Assembly (NCBI GenBank): GCA_012845835.1
Contig: JABAKD010000018.1
Span: forward strand, 1,426,001 to 1,490,000
DNA length: 64,000 nucleotides
Source: Undaria pinnatifida
Taxonomy: Eukaryota > Sar > Phaeophyceae > Laminariales > Alariaceae
Direction of reading: 5' to 3'
A model generated the notes under the pieces. That model was not told where the DNA came from and ran no database searches. It saw only the letters and a program-made list of their open reading frames with translations. The first letter of the stretch is position 1. The number at the start of each line of letters is the position of its first letter. This document shows, piece after piece, positions 45,866 through 58,789 of the stretch. The position numbers and the translations under genes were made by a program.

Positions 45866-47650
45866 CAAGAATTTTCGTAGTACCAATATGTCATAGTTTG
45901 GAAAGCAGCGATTTATAATGACATCGCGTTGTTGAGTTTTAATTATTCACTCATGGGGCCTGTTTGGGTACTTATTGTGGCATATTTCGCGCATTTCAGC
46001 GTAATGGCCAAGGCCCGGGATGTTCTAGAGAGGTTGCGCGTTAAGGTATACGGGAGTGCCATACCCAACATCGAAGAGGAGGATTGGAATAAAAATAATT
46101 GCGGCAGGACTACACGACCTACCAGGCGACGATGGTGACGACGGTGGCTATCTTGCTCTCGACCGGAACCTCGGTGGTAATGGGGGTGTGCAGAAGTACC
46201 GCTACAAGTTCTTCCTTCAGTGGACAAGCTGACAACGGACGGCGGATACCTCAAAACTTTCGAGGGGAGAGTTTGAAGACGCCTTCCCATCTCCATTATT
46301 TTATACCCTGAGGAGGAGATTGGATCCCTCCTGGACATGCTCCGAGGCGGGCGGCGAGGGTTCCCTGAGAATGACAGCGCAGCGAGGGATAATCGGAGAA
46401 GCATCGGTGTCGAACAGGAGCACACCACTCATGGCGGGGCGGACGGAAGTTGTAATGTCTCAGAAAGGCGGCCCTGTTTTTTTTTTTTGCTATTCAGCGC
46501 GTTTCAAAAACGCGTGGAACATGTACGTTATAATAGGAATTCGCGACTGGTTTGGCGCTGGCGCCGAGTCCCTCTATCGTCGATAGGTATATATCTAGGT
46601 GATGCGCTTAACATTTTGTTCGCATTGCAACATGTTCGTTGCATTTATCTGTTTCGGACTGATTCTACGATAGCCCCGTCAAAAGACAGTGGTTTTCTTT
46701 AACGAACGTTCCATGGGTGCTCGACGCGTGGGCGAATGCTATAAAAGAAATATCTAACTAGTTTCTTCTTGATTGCAAAGGACTATCAGACGATGACGTC
46801 GGGGTAGCAAGGGGCACCACACTTCAGAAGATACGGCCGGGAGCTGGTTTAAAATCCGACGGTTTCGTTAAATGAGGGTTGGGCGGGCTACCGTAGAATG
46901 ACTGTGCCAATTACTGAAACAGTTGCTGAAACTAGCAATTGATGCCGGGTGTCACCAACTAATGAATGATGAAGTGCGGGTGGCGAGAGACGCCAGAGTT
47001 CAGGACATAGAGCCAATGCAGCGGGTCCGAACCATTGTTTAGGCACTCAGATCTTCGTTTTGAAGAGGTATTCGTTAAACGTTGGGGGGCGGGGGGGTGT
47101 CGTAGAACACCTCGGCAACTCTGTACGTGCTAATCACACACTCCGAGTTCCCTGTACCCCGCATTATACGCTTTGAGTTTGTGCTACCCTCTGTATCCTC
47201 CCTGTTCCCCTGAGGGATCATGTCACCTCAACTAACTACCTATTTCGTACTAAAATATCCCCTGATAAACGCGCCTTCCAAAATATATTTAACGTTCGTT
47301 TCCGCTCCACAAATTTCAGCTTTCCTACGTTCAACCTGAAACTGTTGTTTAATCCAAAGCGGCTTGCATACTCACCAACTTATTATCCAAAGCGGTAGGC
47401 TATTCCCGAAACAATTAGCGGGCCCTGGGTGCTATCTCGTGCTATCAGGATTATCCTTGAGGTTGCTGTGGTTGCGTCGGTGCGCTATCCGCTTTGGTGC
47501 TGATGAACTTTGTGTTGACGTTAGAATAAAACCGACAATTCGAACTTTCGGTGGTTTTGCTCGCGCGGGTAACAGTACTGGCACAAGTCCAGGCAGACTC
47601 GCGATCTGCGCGTATCGTGCGATTCCTGGAAGGCAACCCAGAGTCACTAG
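45866..47650. other. No supported gene
   Basis: Frames near 46099-46430 look protein-like in pieces but shift frame and meet stops; no consistent splice model emerges. A C/G-rich run (GGGGGGCGGGGGGGT) lies near 47084. Confidence 0.4.
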
Positions 47651-48064
47651 GGGTATCGCAGGAGCATCAGCTATGTTGATGAGTACCTGGTATTTTGTGG
47701 GTTGCCAAGCTGGAACGAGCGCTTACCGACGCACCCCTGTTGCAAGAACAAGGAGGGTGACATTGAAGATGGACCGAATTCGGATCCTGCTGAGCATGCG
47801 CGTGTCATGTCTCAAGGACATGCACTGCCCGCAGGTCTCTACGTACTCCCAGAAACTCACGGTTGTAACAATATTTTTCAGCTCGCAAACTCTGCAGCCT
47901 CCCTGCTAGATGCACAAGATCAATACGAAGTTGTGATCACATCATGGGGTCTGAGATCCAACTGGCTACGAGATGTACAACCGCTTGTCGCACAAGAACG
48001 TTCGACGGTGAAATGGCAACGCAAACGATCTATTTTCTCGATGTTCAGCGTGTCAACTCAATGA
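47651..48064 (+). pseudogene. Unidentified open frame, probable exon or gene fragment
   Basis: The frame opens after a TAG at 47648-47650; a possible acceptor (TATCGCAG) ends at 47661. It runs to a stop at 48062-48064, about 137 codons. The text is protein-like: GLPSWNERLPTHPCC, KNKEGDIEDG, MSQGHALPAGLYVLPETHGC and ASLLDAQDQYEVVITSWGL. It has no G-tract or repeat composition and no clear ATG near its beginning. A G-tract element starts 27 bp after the stop, so the original 3' end may have been replaced. I do not recognise the family. It could be a terminal exon, a truncated gene or chance. Confidence 0.35.
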
Positions 48065-48090
48065 AAGCACATATACTATAAAAATTGAAA

Positions 48091-48890
48091 TACACTCCAG
48101 CTGTGAGAACGAAGATTTCGTCGAAACTCATCTTTGCAAGCTGTGTGTGATACTCCGATCGCGCGCATTACGAGTTGTGTGTCCTCATTAAGGATATAGG
48201 TCGGCGACTCCCCTTACAACTACAATGTAGCTATCAGGGTCAACAGGATGATTTCAGCCAGTCTGTGCGCGGAAACTATAAAACCCGTTTCTGAGGGGGA
48301 CAAAATCTGACAACTGTGAAGGGAAAGGGGGGCCTGGTTTTGATCAAAAGCTAGCGGGTTTGGAGGGGGGCGGGGGGGGGGGGGGGGAAAGGGGCAATTT
48401 GTGCATGTAAGCTATAAATCCTTTCGAGGGGATAAATCTGACGGTTTTGGCACCAGTATATTTTTGGCGGCGGGGGGGGGGGGGGGGGGGGGGGGCAGCT
48501 CAATATGTGCCTGGAAACTATACATTTTTTTGAGGGGATAAATGTGACATTTTTGGAGATAATACATCAGTTTATCATGTATATCCTGGGGTAAGTCGTA
48601 CAATCAGTGAGTAAAGAGAGAGTGGAGTGTTCGAGGGGGTGGGGTTGGGATGGGTTGGGGGGGGAGGGGGGGGGGGTGGGGGCGGGGGTGGGGGCGGGCG
48701 GGAGGGCAGGGCTTTAGGTGAGGGGTTTGTTATACGTGTGGTGCTAGGTCTAGTCGAAGGTGCGGGTGATGGGGAAGAAGGGGGCGTTCGAGGCGGGGAG
48801 GGGGGGGGGGGGGGGGGGGGGGGAACACAGCGGCATGGATGGCTCTCGAAAGATAATGAGGTGATGTCCTGTGCGTGAAGTGTAAGCACA
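48091..48890 (+). mobile_element. G-tract modular element, forward copy, well preserved
   Basis: Reads as the model copy: terminus (TACACTCCAGCTGTGAGAAC), CGTCGAAACTCATCTTTGCA, GATCGCGCG, GGTCGGCGACTCCCC, then box 1 (about 48264-48320), G-tract, box 2 (about 48405-48452), a G-tract of about 30 bp (48471-48495), box 3 (about 48505-48556), ATCAGTTTATCATGTATATC, a long G-rich block (48636-48715), TTATACGTGTGGTGCTAGGT, a G-tract at 48798-48822 and ATGGCTCTCGAAAGATAATG. It ends near 48890. Three boxes in order, each followed by a G-tract, define the element's modular plan. Confidence 0.85.
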
Positions 48891-49598
48891 TATATATGTT
48901 TAGCTTTACCCCGCATAAACGTAAAACAATAGTTCTTCAAGGCAACTGGCGTCCACTTTAGCTGTTTGACTCACCGACAAAACAAACTCCAACCAACGGT
49001 GTGCAATGAACTGCGGTTGCAACTGATATTCTAGACAGAGTTTTTCCTCATGTTGTTGGGTACTCATTGCATACCTCTCCGAGCACCACAAAGATTTTTA
49101 CGCCACCGTTTGGCCCAACAAATACTTCAGACGCTTACTTTGAGCGCATGTGGTTGATTCGCGACCTAATAAAAAAAAAACATTAAAGGACCTGGTTGTT
49201 CATTCGCTCGCATGCCCCGCATGTATGTCCAACCCGACGGAAAAATTGCCTCACATGTGTTGTCGTGGTAATGGCATGTCCGATGCACCATCATAAGACT
49301 GCGCGTTTGGTTGATGATTTATATGTTCTTGAGAACATGATTCTATCGTATATCGCACATAAACTCGTGCCCGATTTACCGCGTTGCCAATACGTCGCAC
49401 CCCGCTGCCCTCGTCGTCGATATTGGCCATACTCCAGGCCAAAATCGGCTGTGCCAGGAAACAATACACAGACTAAGCCGGGATTATTTGTTCCTCGTGT
49501 AGTCTTCTCATTATTTGCTTTTCCCTTTGTGTACGCGGTACTTCGGCAGAAAACGTAATATTCGGGACAACAGCGCCTTGGGAAAGAAAGGATCAGGA
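48891..49598. other. Upstream region of the large gene
   Basis: About 700 bp between the G-tract element and the start codon of the large gene. The frame of exon 1 is open back to about 49515 but contains no ATG before 49599. No clear TATA box or other promoter element is visible. Confidence 0.4.
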
Positions 49599-52500
49599 AT
49601 GATGGGACGTTGTTCGCACGCTGGATGGAAGACGTTCACCGTGTTCTTCCTCTGGGTCACTAGAAGTGTCGTGAGCATCCCTTGCCCGATTACTGCCCAG
49701 TCGCTAAACGTTACGACTACGGAGGACGCCAGGGATCTAGCGACAGCCGTGAATTGCTCAGGGGGGGGCATCTTCGAGGTTCTCTGGCAAGGAACCGTTA
49801 TCATTGACAAGACATTTGCGCTGACCGACGGCTGCAATGTGTCCATTACTGGGGTCGGACTAGATGCGGTCGTAGATGGTGGCGGCAGTACCCAGCTCTT
49901 CACGGTCCACAACTCCTCCCTACATATCACCAATATGGGGCTAGAGAACGGCTACGCCGCTCCAAACGTTTGGGACGGTAGCTATGACGGTTATGGTGGA
50001 GCGGTGGCCGCTACAGCGGTTGATTCGATCGTGTCGTTCCATGGAAAAAACACGTTCAACTATAACGTCGCATACAATGGAGGTGCCGTAAGCGCCAATG
50101 ATGGAGCCAGGGTTTCTTGGAGTGGCTATACGTCCTTCAAAGGCAACAATGCGACATTAGAAGCCGGAGGGTCATTCTCTGGATATGGAGGGGCATTTGT
50201 TGCTCTATATCATGCGAAAGTGTTTTGGAGCGACGAGACCATTTTCACGCAAAATTATGCCAATTATGGCGGCGGAGCGTTTTACTCTGATACCAGCGTC
50301 GTTTCATGGACAGGGGAAACAACATATGTCGACAACTCGGCATGGTTTCACGGTGGTGCTATTTATGCACTGATTTCGAACGTTTCGTGGAGCGGTATGA
50401 CGTCGTTCGAAAACATCAAAATTATATTTCTCTCCGAAAGCGGGGGTACAGTCCACGTTGAAAAATCCATGCTCTGGTGGCAGGGGGAGACAACGTTCAA
50501 CGGAGGCAGTGGCGGCTCTGGAGGAGCGCTTTATGCTGCCTCATCTAACGTTTTTTGGGGAGGGGAAACCATCTTCGTTGACAACCAGGGAGTTTTTTCC
50601 GGTGGGGCTATATACGCCATTTTCTCCTCCAACGTGTCTTGGACGGGCCAAACACAATTTGTCAACAACCGAGTGTATTATGCGGACGGCACTGGTGGGG
50701 ATGGTGGGGCAATATTCGTCGCGGATTCCTATCTTTCTTGGAACGGGGCGACAACCTTTACGAACAACTCCGTCAGTTCTGATGGTGGAGCAGTTTACGC
50801 AGAAGGGTCAACTACCATTGTATGGGGTGGACGGACTACCTTCGCAAAAAATAGGGCCGACGTGAGTGGGGGGGCTATAGCGCTTGTTGGCGTCATATCG
50901 GTGGATCTAGGGCACACGTTGTCGCTGAGCGGAAACGTTGCTACCCTCCTGGGAGGAGCAGTGTATCAGGAAAGCATGAGTAATGGTCTGAGTTGGACAG
51001 GGGCGAGCTTCATTTCCAACTCCGCTTTGAATGGTGGAGCTGTGTACTCCGTAGGTACTGCGACAGTGGTCGATGAGTCCCACCACATTTACCCTAATAC
51101 GTACGACAGCTGCATTTTTGAGGGTAATTCGGCTTCGTCAAGCGGTGGCGCAATAGAAAGCGCATCAGGCACAGATGAATTGGTTAACACTACTTTCAAG
51201 GGGAACACTGCCGTGAAAATAGGAGGTGGCTTAAGGCTGGCGGGAACGACCATTATATCAGGCTGCCACTTCGTGAGCAACGGTGCGGTGGAGGCAGGAC
51301 CGGCCGTGTCGAACGTTGGTACCCTGTCCATGGTCAATACAACGTTCACCAACAACACATTGCTCTGTGCTTCCGGCACGTTCCTAAACTACACCGTCGA
51401 GGTATGTTGCGTCGGCATGATTTCTGACTTTATAGTCATTAGCTTTAGCTTCGTCCGAGTGACCTGCACGTGAGATTCATCGTATGGGCTACAAACATTT
51501 TGCCTTGCACCGAACACGTTGGTAGGTACTCGCCCTGCGATCAGAGAACCAGAATGAAGTGACTATTGCAATACCACAACTTGGTAGGTTGGCTAATGAC
51601 CCAGGTGCACCAGGGTGGTAAATTGGTATGTTTGCCGATACGAGCGATCATGTTTGGATAGCAACTTTACCACCGCCCGCAGTTGAGAGTGTAAAACTGA
51701 TGTATTTTTTAACGCTTTGTCGAATGTCGCCAAGTAACAACTTCCGCCGCCCGATACCTCCAGAGAAGACGCTGGGGATGTGCGTTGTGGCAGAGACTTC
51801 TTTCCCAGATTTGTGCCGGTTTAATTTTGCACGACTTCGTGTGTTGACAGATTTATTGATAGCGACGTTCGACTGCGCCTGTGATCCGTTGTACACCCCG
51901 CTTTCAATACTCACTGTATCCACCACGAGCACGGTCTGGCAGGGAAACGTGACACAAGATTCCCAAGCCTACTACTACAGCGTTTGCGAGGGATGCAACC
52001 TTTGGAGTGGAGACCGCCCGGTTGAAGGAAGCGGTACCCAGCAGTGCATTGCAGCTCTCGCAAACACGAAGAGTATAGGGATCGATGCCGAAGGGGTGTC
52101 GATCACCCTGGAGACCCTCAACATCTCATCAGGATATTGGCGTGCAACTGCCAGTACAGCGACCATCCGACCGTGCTGGAATGACGATGCGTGTGGCGGA
52201 GGCATCACTGGCAACGCGGCGTACTGTGCCGAGGGATACAGGGGTCCATGTGAGCTGGTTCATGTACACGACGCGTCGCATGGGCATTATTCAATTTTTA
52301 ACTTTTTTCAAAAAAACATAATTCGATGGATGATCTTCATCCGCGTTTCTATCGAAAATCACTTCCATATAGAGTGTTTTCCTGTGCTGGATTGTGCGGT
52401 AAGGCTTAAAAATCTTTGTGCCGACGTTTCCCCCCTGTTCTTCCCTCCCCGTGTCAACCGCCACCGTCTTCACCACAGACTGTGCTATATGTACGGATGA

Positions 52501-54432
52501 CTACGCCCCGACGCTAGCATACACTTGCAGTAGGTGTTCAAGCGGCGAGGGCATTGCGTTCGCCGTGGTGGTCTTCTTAGTCACATCTGTGTCCCTTGCT
52601 GCTGTCATCTTCTATCTGGTGTCTAAAACCAGTGACACAAAAAGAACACGTTTCAGGCACCTGTTACAAACGCTTCCGTTGCAGGGCCTGAAGACGGTCG
52701 TTGTTGCGTGGCAAATCTTGACGCAGGTGAGCTCGTACAGTGGAAAAATTCGTAGCTAAAACAACATCCTGTTCCATTTTGGCATACCGTTCGGCTGTTG
52801 AGGAGCGTTTAAACCACATCGTTTCCATCGTGGAATCGGTGGTGCTTCCCTCGGACCCTTGTCGGCGATGCTCCCGGTGCTGAGTGTGTGTAGTACAGGC
52901 CTCGCTCACTGGAGAAACATATTCGGAGTAAAATAGTAGCTTACGGTGCTTCGCATACGTATATCTGTATTGAACGTGCATGCTTAACCTACCCTTGCTG
53001 CCGTCCATGACAATGCTACCATGCAACCCTTTCAGTTCGACACGGTGGCCAATGTCATCTACCCTGGCGTGTACGGCCAGTTCTTAGATGGGATATCATC
53101 TTTGGTCAGCCTCGACTTAGGCCTAGTGCTCTCTGCCGGTTGCATGGCGAAGACCGACTTCCACGATCGCCTCCTCTTCTTTACGCTGGGACCACTGATT
53201 GCACTTGGCGTCTTGGGTGTATCATTCCGCGTGGTGGCGCGAAGGAGTCGTGGTTCCCAAGATGAGCTCCAGGCAGCTCGGCAGAAGCACTTCTCTATGG
53301 TTTTGTTGATGACCTTTCTCATTTACTCGTCTGTTTCTTCGACCGTATTTCGGGTGTTCGACTGTGAAGCCCTGGACGATGGCAAGGAATACCTGCGCGC
53401 GGACTACAGTATTGAGTGTTCTACCGCCAAGCACAAGGCCCTTAAGGTCGGTTCTTGTGGTAGTTTGTGAGGTGTATGGTTAAAATATATTTCGCCATAA
53501 ATTGACGCATTGTTGAAGTGACGTTGCGCTGTAAAATGGGTGTTCCAACACAGCTAGTTTTCGACCTCGAACGGTTCATCACCGTCATTTTAGAGCGCAG
53601 AAGTTTACCGCTTTCTCGAACGAAACCGTTCCACAGTCCATGTACAGTTCGTGGTCCAGAGATTAACTTGATACGGTGGCATTATTTGCTTCGACATGGA
53701 CCGATCTGCTGTATGTCAAACATAATATAAAATCACCGCCGACACAGAGTGTTTCGTTCCTGCACATCTTCACCATGTCTCCACTCCTCTTTTGTCGATT
53801 CTTGGCGCACTACAACTCAGGTGTACGCTGGGCTAATGATCCTGATTTACCCCATCGGGATTCCTGTTTTCTACGGCACTATTCTGTTCAACAATCGGGA
53901 AGTTTTGCAGCGCAGGCGCAACCGATCCGAGAAACTGTCGGCAGATTTGGCGATGACCGCGGACCTCTGGAGGCAATACAAGCCGGCCAGGTACTACTAC
54001 GAGTTGGTGGAATGCGCGCGCCGCGTGACGCTCACGGGGGTTGTTGTGTTCATTTACCCCAATACGGCAGCGCAGGTGGCGGTCACGCTGGTGTTGGTGT
54101 TCGTGTTCGTCATGGTTTTCGAATCGCTCGCTCCCTACGCGTCTTCGAAGGATTCCTGGATGTCACGCGCTGCTCACATCGTGGTGTTCATGGCTATGTT
54201 CCAGGCTTTGGTGCTCAAGGCCGACGTTTCGAACGAGAGCACTGACAGCCAAGAGGTGTTTGGAGGTGTGCTTTTGGCTGCCAATGTTTGCATGGTAGTT
54301 GCCGTGATCACAGAGGCGGTGATGGTGGTTTACTCCTTTCTTGGGAGAAAAGGAACTGATTTAGACGAAACCGTGAAACCAGACGACCGAAACACCACCA
54401 GCACTAGGAATGTTTTCGAAAGCTGGACATGA
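49599..54432 (+). CDS. Pmp-like beta-helix membrane protein, five exons, about 1126 aa
   Basis: Exons 49599-51401, 51943-52249, 52479-52726, 53036-53446 and 53821-54432 join in frame. Residues 1 to about 35 form a signal peptide (core FTVFFLWVTRSVVSIPC). Residues to about 600 carry repeated GGA-IYA and W-G-T-F-N motifs typical of Pmp-like right-handed beta-helices. Residues 602-725 are Cys-rich (VCEGC, GYWRAT, GYRGPYCAICTDDYAP). From 728 come several hydrophobic helices (728-751, 774-791, 806-823, 832-853, 872-891, 924-945 and two or three more up to about 1095), with FDTVANVIYPGVYGQFLD and DDGKEYLRADYSIEC between them. This architecture forms large families in brown algae and oomycetes. A surface adhesin or sensor with a channel-like C-terminus is inferred; no substrate is known. 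Start: the first ATG, immediately followed by a second. The gene looks intact and is the only well-supported gene here. Confidence 0.9.
51402..51942 (+). other. Intron 1
   Basis: GTATGT donor after GAG, and acceptor CTGGCAG before GGAAAC; both phase 0. This acceptor is less certain than the others: a frame is open upstream of it, but the alternatives at 51850, 51862 and 51929 would break the phase. Confidence 0.7.
52250..52478 (+). other. Intron 2
   Basis: Phase 1. The donor GTGAGC after CCAT and acceptor CACCACAG rebuild GPYCAIC across the junction, restoring the conserved Cys-rich text, which makes the borders convincing. Confidence 0.9.
52727..53035 (+). other. Intron 3
   Basis: Phase 0. 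Donor GTGAGC after ACGCAG, acceptor CCCTTTCAG before TTCGAC; joins WQILTQ to FDTVANVIYPG. Confidence 0.9.
53447..53820 (+). other. Intron 4
   Basis: Phase 0. Donor GTCGGT after CTTAAG, acceptor CTACAACTCAG before GTGTAC; joins STAKHKALK to VYAGLMILIYP. Confidence 0.88.
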
Positions 54433-56639
54433 TTGAGAGGGACGAGGCCCCAACGTCTTTCAACGAAGGCAAGGTGTCTTATTAAGGCCTTACAAGCTGA
54501 TGTTTGAATGAGCGCCATTCTCTTGCGCTTGAGAGGGCACCTGGGGTGTTTGTTCGTTGACGGCCCGTGTATCCTCCATTTTGAACTGTGGCGTTACGTT
54601 GCGCTATGTACGTGTGAGTGTGGTGTGCTTCTGGGCGCGCGGGCACGTCAATGGGAGCCGGCTCGTCGCGTGTGAGGTAGGGATTTCGGCAGTTGTTGTA
54701 TGTTCATCATACCCACCGCGTAAACCACGGTCGGTGTTCAGGGCGGGGGGCATGTTCAGTACACCACCTCGATCCATGAATGAATGGCGGTTTAAGTATA
54801 TTTGATATATCGTAGCCTCTTGTTGCCCTACCGTATCGAACACGGAATGGCCAAACGTTGCCATTTTTTTTGCACAGTTTGGACAGCATTGTCCTCAAAA
54901 GTGACACCCTGGATACACCTTCCTTCATATTCGAGGTTTTCGGCGTTGCCGACTCTGAGACGAGTCGGTACCGATGCGTTAAATTCGTGTTTCTAGAGCA
55001 ATATTTTGTGTCAACGGCGAGAAAATGTTTCTCGGTTGGTGTCGGGGTTTGTTATCTCCCGGAATGGTGTTATTATGTAAGGTAGGCTTTCTTCCGGCGA
55101 TTTTTAGATATGTTCTTCCTATGCACTAGCCGTATGTTATTCCGGGTCCCATACCGGGCCAGTAATGTTTCGGGCAGCAACCTTCTTCATCGTCGAGAGT
55201 AGCCAGGTGGTATTCAAAGATGGTTGTGTCTTCGTTCGTCTCATAGCACAATTTTTTCAAGTATCCAAAGAAAGCAGTGCTGCTTCTCTTGGCGTGGCGG
55301 GGAACATTATTTAACAGCGTTACAGTTACTTGTGGTTATGGCACGGATGAGACATATGGAGCCGTTGCCTCTGTAATTGTTTAACAGCGATTCTACGCAT
55401 ACGACGGGCTTGAGCGTAAAATGCGTGTTGTGTCGGGAAGTAGAGTTTCGTGAGCGCTGGTTTACATAGTCGTGGTTTTCCGATAGGTGCAAGAGTCTTC
55501 CAACGGGGGGTACGAGTTGATCGGGACGCCATGAGGTGGCCGTGAGAATTCGACGATAACCCAATCGTGTTTGACTTGACTACAACCCATTTGCGTCTTC
55601 TATTCGTTTTTAATGAGAGCATGGGTGTGGGTCCTTGGAGCGGTTTCCGATTGGTCCACCATACTTCAAACGGCTTACGCCACTGTCATAATGGTCTGGG
55701 TAATCGGATCTCGAATACCTGTGGGTTACTTCAACAACGTTGCGAGCAAGACTGCGGTACAGGGTACCCCGCCGTTTTTCACTTCCCGGTTTTTACCGGT
55801 CGCACAAGTGACTCTGCACCTCACCAACCAACAAACGTTGGGCGGTTATTTTATGGCAACGTCTAGCTAAACATCAATCTTGGATTCACATCGCAAAAAA
55901 TGCCATCGGCACGGAAGGCGCCATGGCCGTAAAGAACTTGGGGCTCCCTCGCGCGAGTGACCCCGAGGCGCTGCAAAAAAAAAACTTGAAAACAACATAA
56001 CCCCACCACTCTGTAGCCTTGCGTTTGCGTCAAGTCGGGGACGAAGCGACCGAGGACGTCGCAGAATTATTCGACGACGACTTGATTGAACGCATGTTGT
56101 TAGTGAGAAGTTGCGTTGCGTAGACGCAATCAATATGGAAGATTGGGTTCTTAAGCTACCCATTCCACTGGTCCCACGTCCGATGCTTTGGGGATGCCAC
56201 ACAACGCCCGGGAAAAATAGGTTTTCCTTCAACTACATGTGAAGACGTTTTGTTGGGGCTGGCGGTGGTCGTCGTGGTAGTGAAACGTGTCCAAAGGAAT
56301 GGATGTCCGCCAAAACGGGTGACGAGGTTGCATACCCCGGCACGTTCCAGCATGCCTGCAGCCCTCGGTCCAGAGCAACACAAAGTGTTACCTTGTCTCC
56401 CGATGCATTTCTGACGACTTGTTGGTCAACATGGCGGACTTTTGCGGAAATCACACGGCCACGTTCTGCAGTCTATTTATTTGCTATTTGCTATTTATGG
56501 GAGACGCGGGCTACCTTGTACACCTAGTGTTGCAACCGAACGTTTAGCTGGCTCTATACGACACACGAAATTCCCGCGTGTCTCCCCACCAAAGGTTGAA
56601 ACGTGTTTTCTGGAGCGGTGCCATAATGTGCTTGTCATG
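54433..56639. other. Downstream of the large gene, no second gene supported
   Basis: An ATG-started frame at 55613-55870 (85 codons) has a hydrophobic start but no recognised family. Positions 55940-55970 hold a CTCGCGCGAGTGACC motif like that inside 21179-21456. No exon set is recognised. Confidence 0.4.
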
Positions 56640-57110
56640 TCTTTCCATGAAAGTAAGTACCTACCGAACTTTAAAAATGCAATAAACATATGCTTTGATC
56701 TCGTACCTACCACGGTACCATGGGGATAATATTTAAAGTAATAGTATTTGTTTTGGGACAAGTATAGCGCCAATCTGGGAATATTGTATTCCCAAAAGTT
56801 ATATTTTATTAACCTCTCCATGTTTTAAGATCCGACGAATAATTGGAGAGTTCCGTTAACATACAAAATTTTGCGCACTTCACGCCTGTCTCGCTCAGCC
56901 TCCATACGCGTTCACGTTCAGGTTTGAATCGGATAAGGCAGAGCAAGGGGCGTTGGAGCCGCCCTCCGAAGACGGCGCGTGAACGAAGCGATTCGACGGA
57001 GAATTTCCAGTTTCGAGAATATAATACTGAAGCCGAGACGAAACCAACTCCTGAATAAATCCCTGTTGACTCAAAACGATGAATAATCCGATATTTATAA
57101 TGTATCCATG
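56640..57110 (+). repeat. Dispersed repeat E, copy 1
   Basis: Aligns with 58790-59250 in the same orientation: CAATAAACATATGC, TATTTGTTTTGGGACA, TTATTAACCTCTCC, GCGTTCACGTTCAGG and GAAGCCGAGACGAAACC each have near counterparts. Each copy is immediately followed by a reverse G-tract element, so E and the element form a duplicated pair. Confidence 0.75.
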
Positions 57111-57968
57111 ACGTAGCTTCCATTCACATTCCCTAGCCCCCCGCCCCCGCCCCTCCCCCCCAACGCCCCCTTCTTCTCCATCACCCGCACGATCGCCTAG
57201 ATCTAACGCCACGCCTATAGCAAGCCCCTACATATATGCGTAACGCGCCCAATCGGAGTATCACGCACGAGTATGCAAAGATGAGTTTGGACCAAATCTT
57301 CGATCCCACAGCTGGAGTAAAATATATTATATGTGACCTAAACTTCTTGAACCCCCCCCCCCCCCCCCGCCCCCCCCTGACCCCCCCCCCTCCCCTTTGT
57401 TTTTTTCTTTTTTCCGCCTCCTCTTGCTCAAACGCCCCACCTAACATCGAAATCTGCCAAGGAAAAAAACACTTCCACGCACTTGATATCACCTCATTAT
57501 CTTTCTAATGCCACCCACGCCGATGCTGCATCCCCCCTCCCCCCCCCCCCCCCCCCACACACACAACGCCCCCTCCTTTTCCACCACCCTAAATAACCGC
57601 TGGACCTAGCACCACGCGTATAGCAAGCCCCTACATGGATAAACATTGTTCCTTTACCCCCCTCTACGTCCAACTCCGCCCTACCCTCACTGGATATTCG
57701 ACTTGCAGGATTAAATTGATAAACTGATGCATTTCCTTCCACAGCTGTCAGATTTGTCCCCCTCAAAAACCGATTTTATATTTTAGGCGCACAGACTGCT
57801 TGGCATCACGCTGTTGACCCTGCTAGCTACACCGTATTTGCAAAGGAAGTCGCCGACCTATTTCCTTAATGAGGACACACGACCCGTAATACGCGCCATC
57901 GGAGTATCACCCACAGGTTGCAAAGAAGATGAGTTTCGACAAAATTATCGATCTCATAGCTGGGGTGT
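57111..57968 (-). mobile_element. G-tract modular element, reverse copy
   Basis: Modules in order: C-rich block, CACGATCGCCTAGATCTAAC, a terminus-like CCCACAGCTGGAGTAAAATA (57305-57324), C-tracts at 57354-57390, the CAAACGCCCCACCTAACATC block, another C-tract at 57535-57556, and a box at about 57740-57790. GCAAAGGAAGTCGCCGACCT follows, then the main terminus (TCTCATAGCTGGGGTGTATA) at about 57951-57970. The terminus and the 18-bp core carry several substitutions, so this copy looks older. Confidence 0.8.
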
Positions 57969-58069
57969 ATATTTATTGTCATAATACTACTAAACAACTG
58001 GCTAATAGTCACCTCTTTGTCGCCTGCGACACGCAGAAAACAATTGATGAAAAACTTGTTTGCCTGCGC

Positions 58070-58310
58070 TTATCGAGCACAAACCTGAGCTTGCTAATAT
58101 TTTAGCGGGTTTGTTGCGTACGGGAAGAGCGAAAAATCGCCATTCGACCGCAATTCGGAAAAAAAAAAAAACGACCCCATGATTAATCTATGAAGGTTGT
58201 ATCCAGAGTATCAAGGATAATTCCTTTCGGGATATAAGAGCGGTCAAATCGCCATGTCCCGGGATACCACTCGCCACACATTGCCAACCACAGATAATAG
58301 AAATGAGCGC
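58070..58310 (+). repeat. Dispersed repeat D, copy 2
   Basis: Direct counterpart of 44430-44660 (GAGCACAAACCTGAGCTTGC, CTAATATTTTAGC, GGGATATAAGAGCGGTCAAA). No known type. Confidence 0.65.
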
Positions 58311-58789
58311 CTGCTGCGGCTCGTCGCAGGGCAACTTTATATCGGAATACCCCCAAAGTACTTCAGTTTATCGCATGTTGGTGTAGTTTGTCTGAAACGC
58401 TGTTGTAGTTTTGTTTCCATCCCATTTATTCCCCTTGAACTACTCTCACTTTCCCAGTATCACTCGGATCCGAGGTCACATAGGGGGCCCTCTTGCCACG
58501 TCTCCACTACGGTACATTCCTAAATCTTTGTCGCGAGCAGAATACAGCATTTTGTTCCCGCGTCGACTCGCGTCAAACTGTACCTACCCGCGCTTCTGGG
58601 CGTTCACAGTCGTTAATTCGTCCGTTTTTTCATGCCATTTACTTCCCTGCTCGAGTACACACTATGTCAATGTGTTCGAGCCACCATCCTCGCGGCCGGG
58701 GACGCACCCACTCGGAATGCTGCTATGTGACATTTTCTGGCGCAGAAACGGTAAAAACTACCTCTTCAATATGGTCATGCTTGCGCTTG
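58311..58789. other. No supported gene
   Basis: Overlapping frames at 58411-58836 are open but unrecognised; no splice or domain evidence. Confidence 0.4.

Noticed and set aside
46099..46430. Patchy protein-like frames
   Set aside because: Frames shift and meet stops, and no splice arrangement restores one reading.
55613..55870. 85-codon ATG frame with a hydrophobic start
   Set aside because: Too short and unrecognised; another frame over the same bases is also open.
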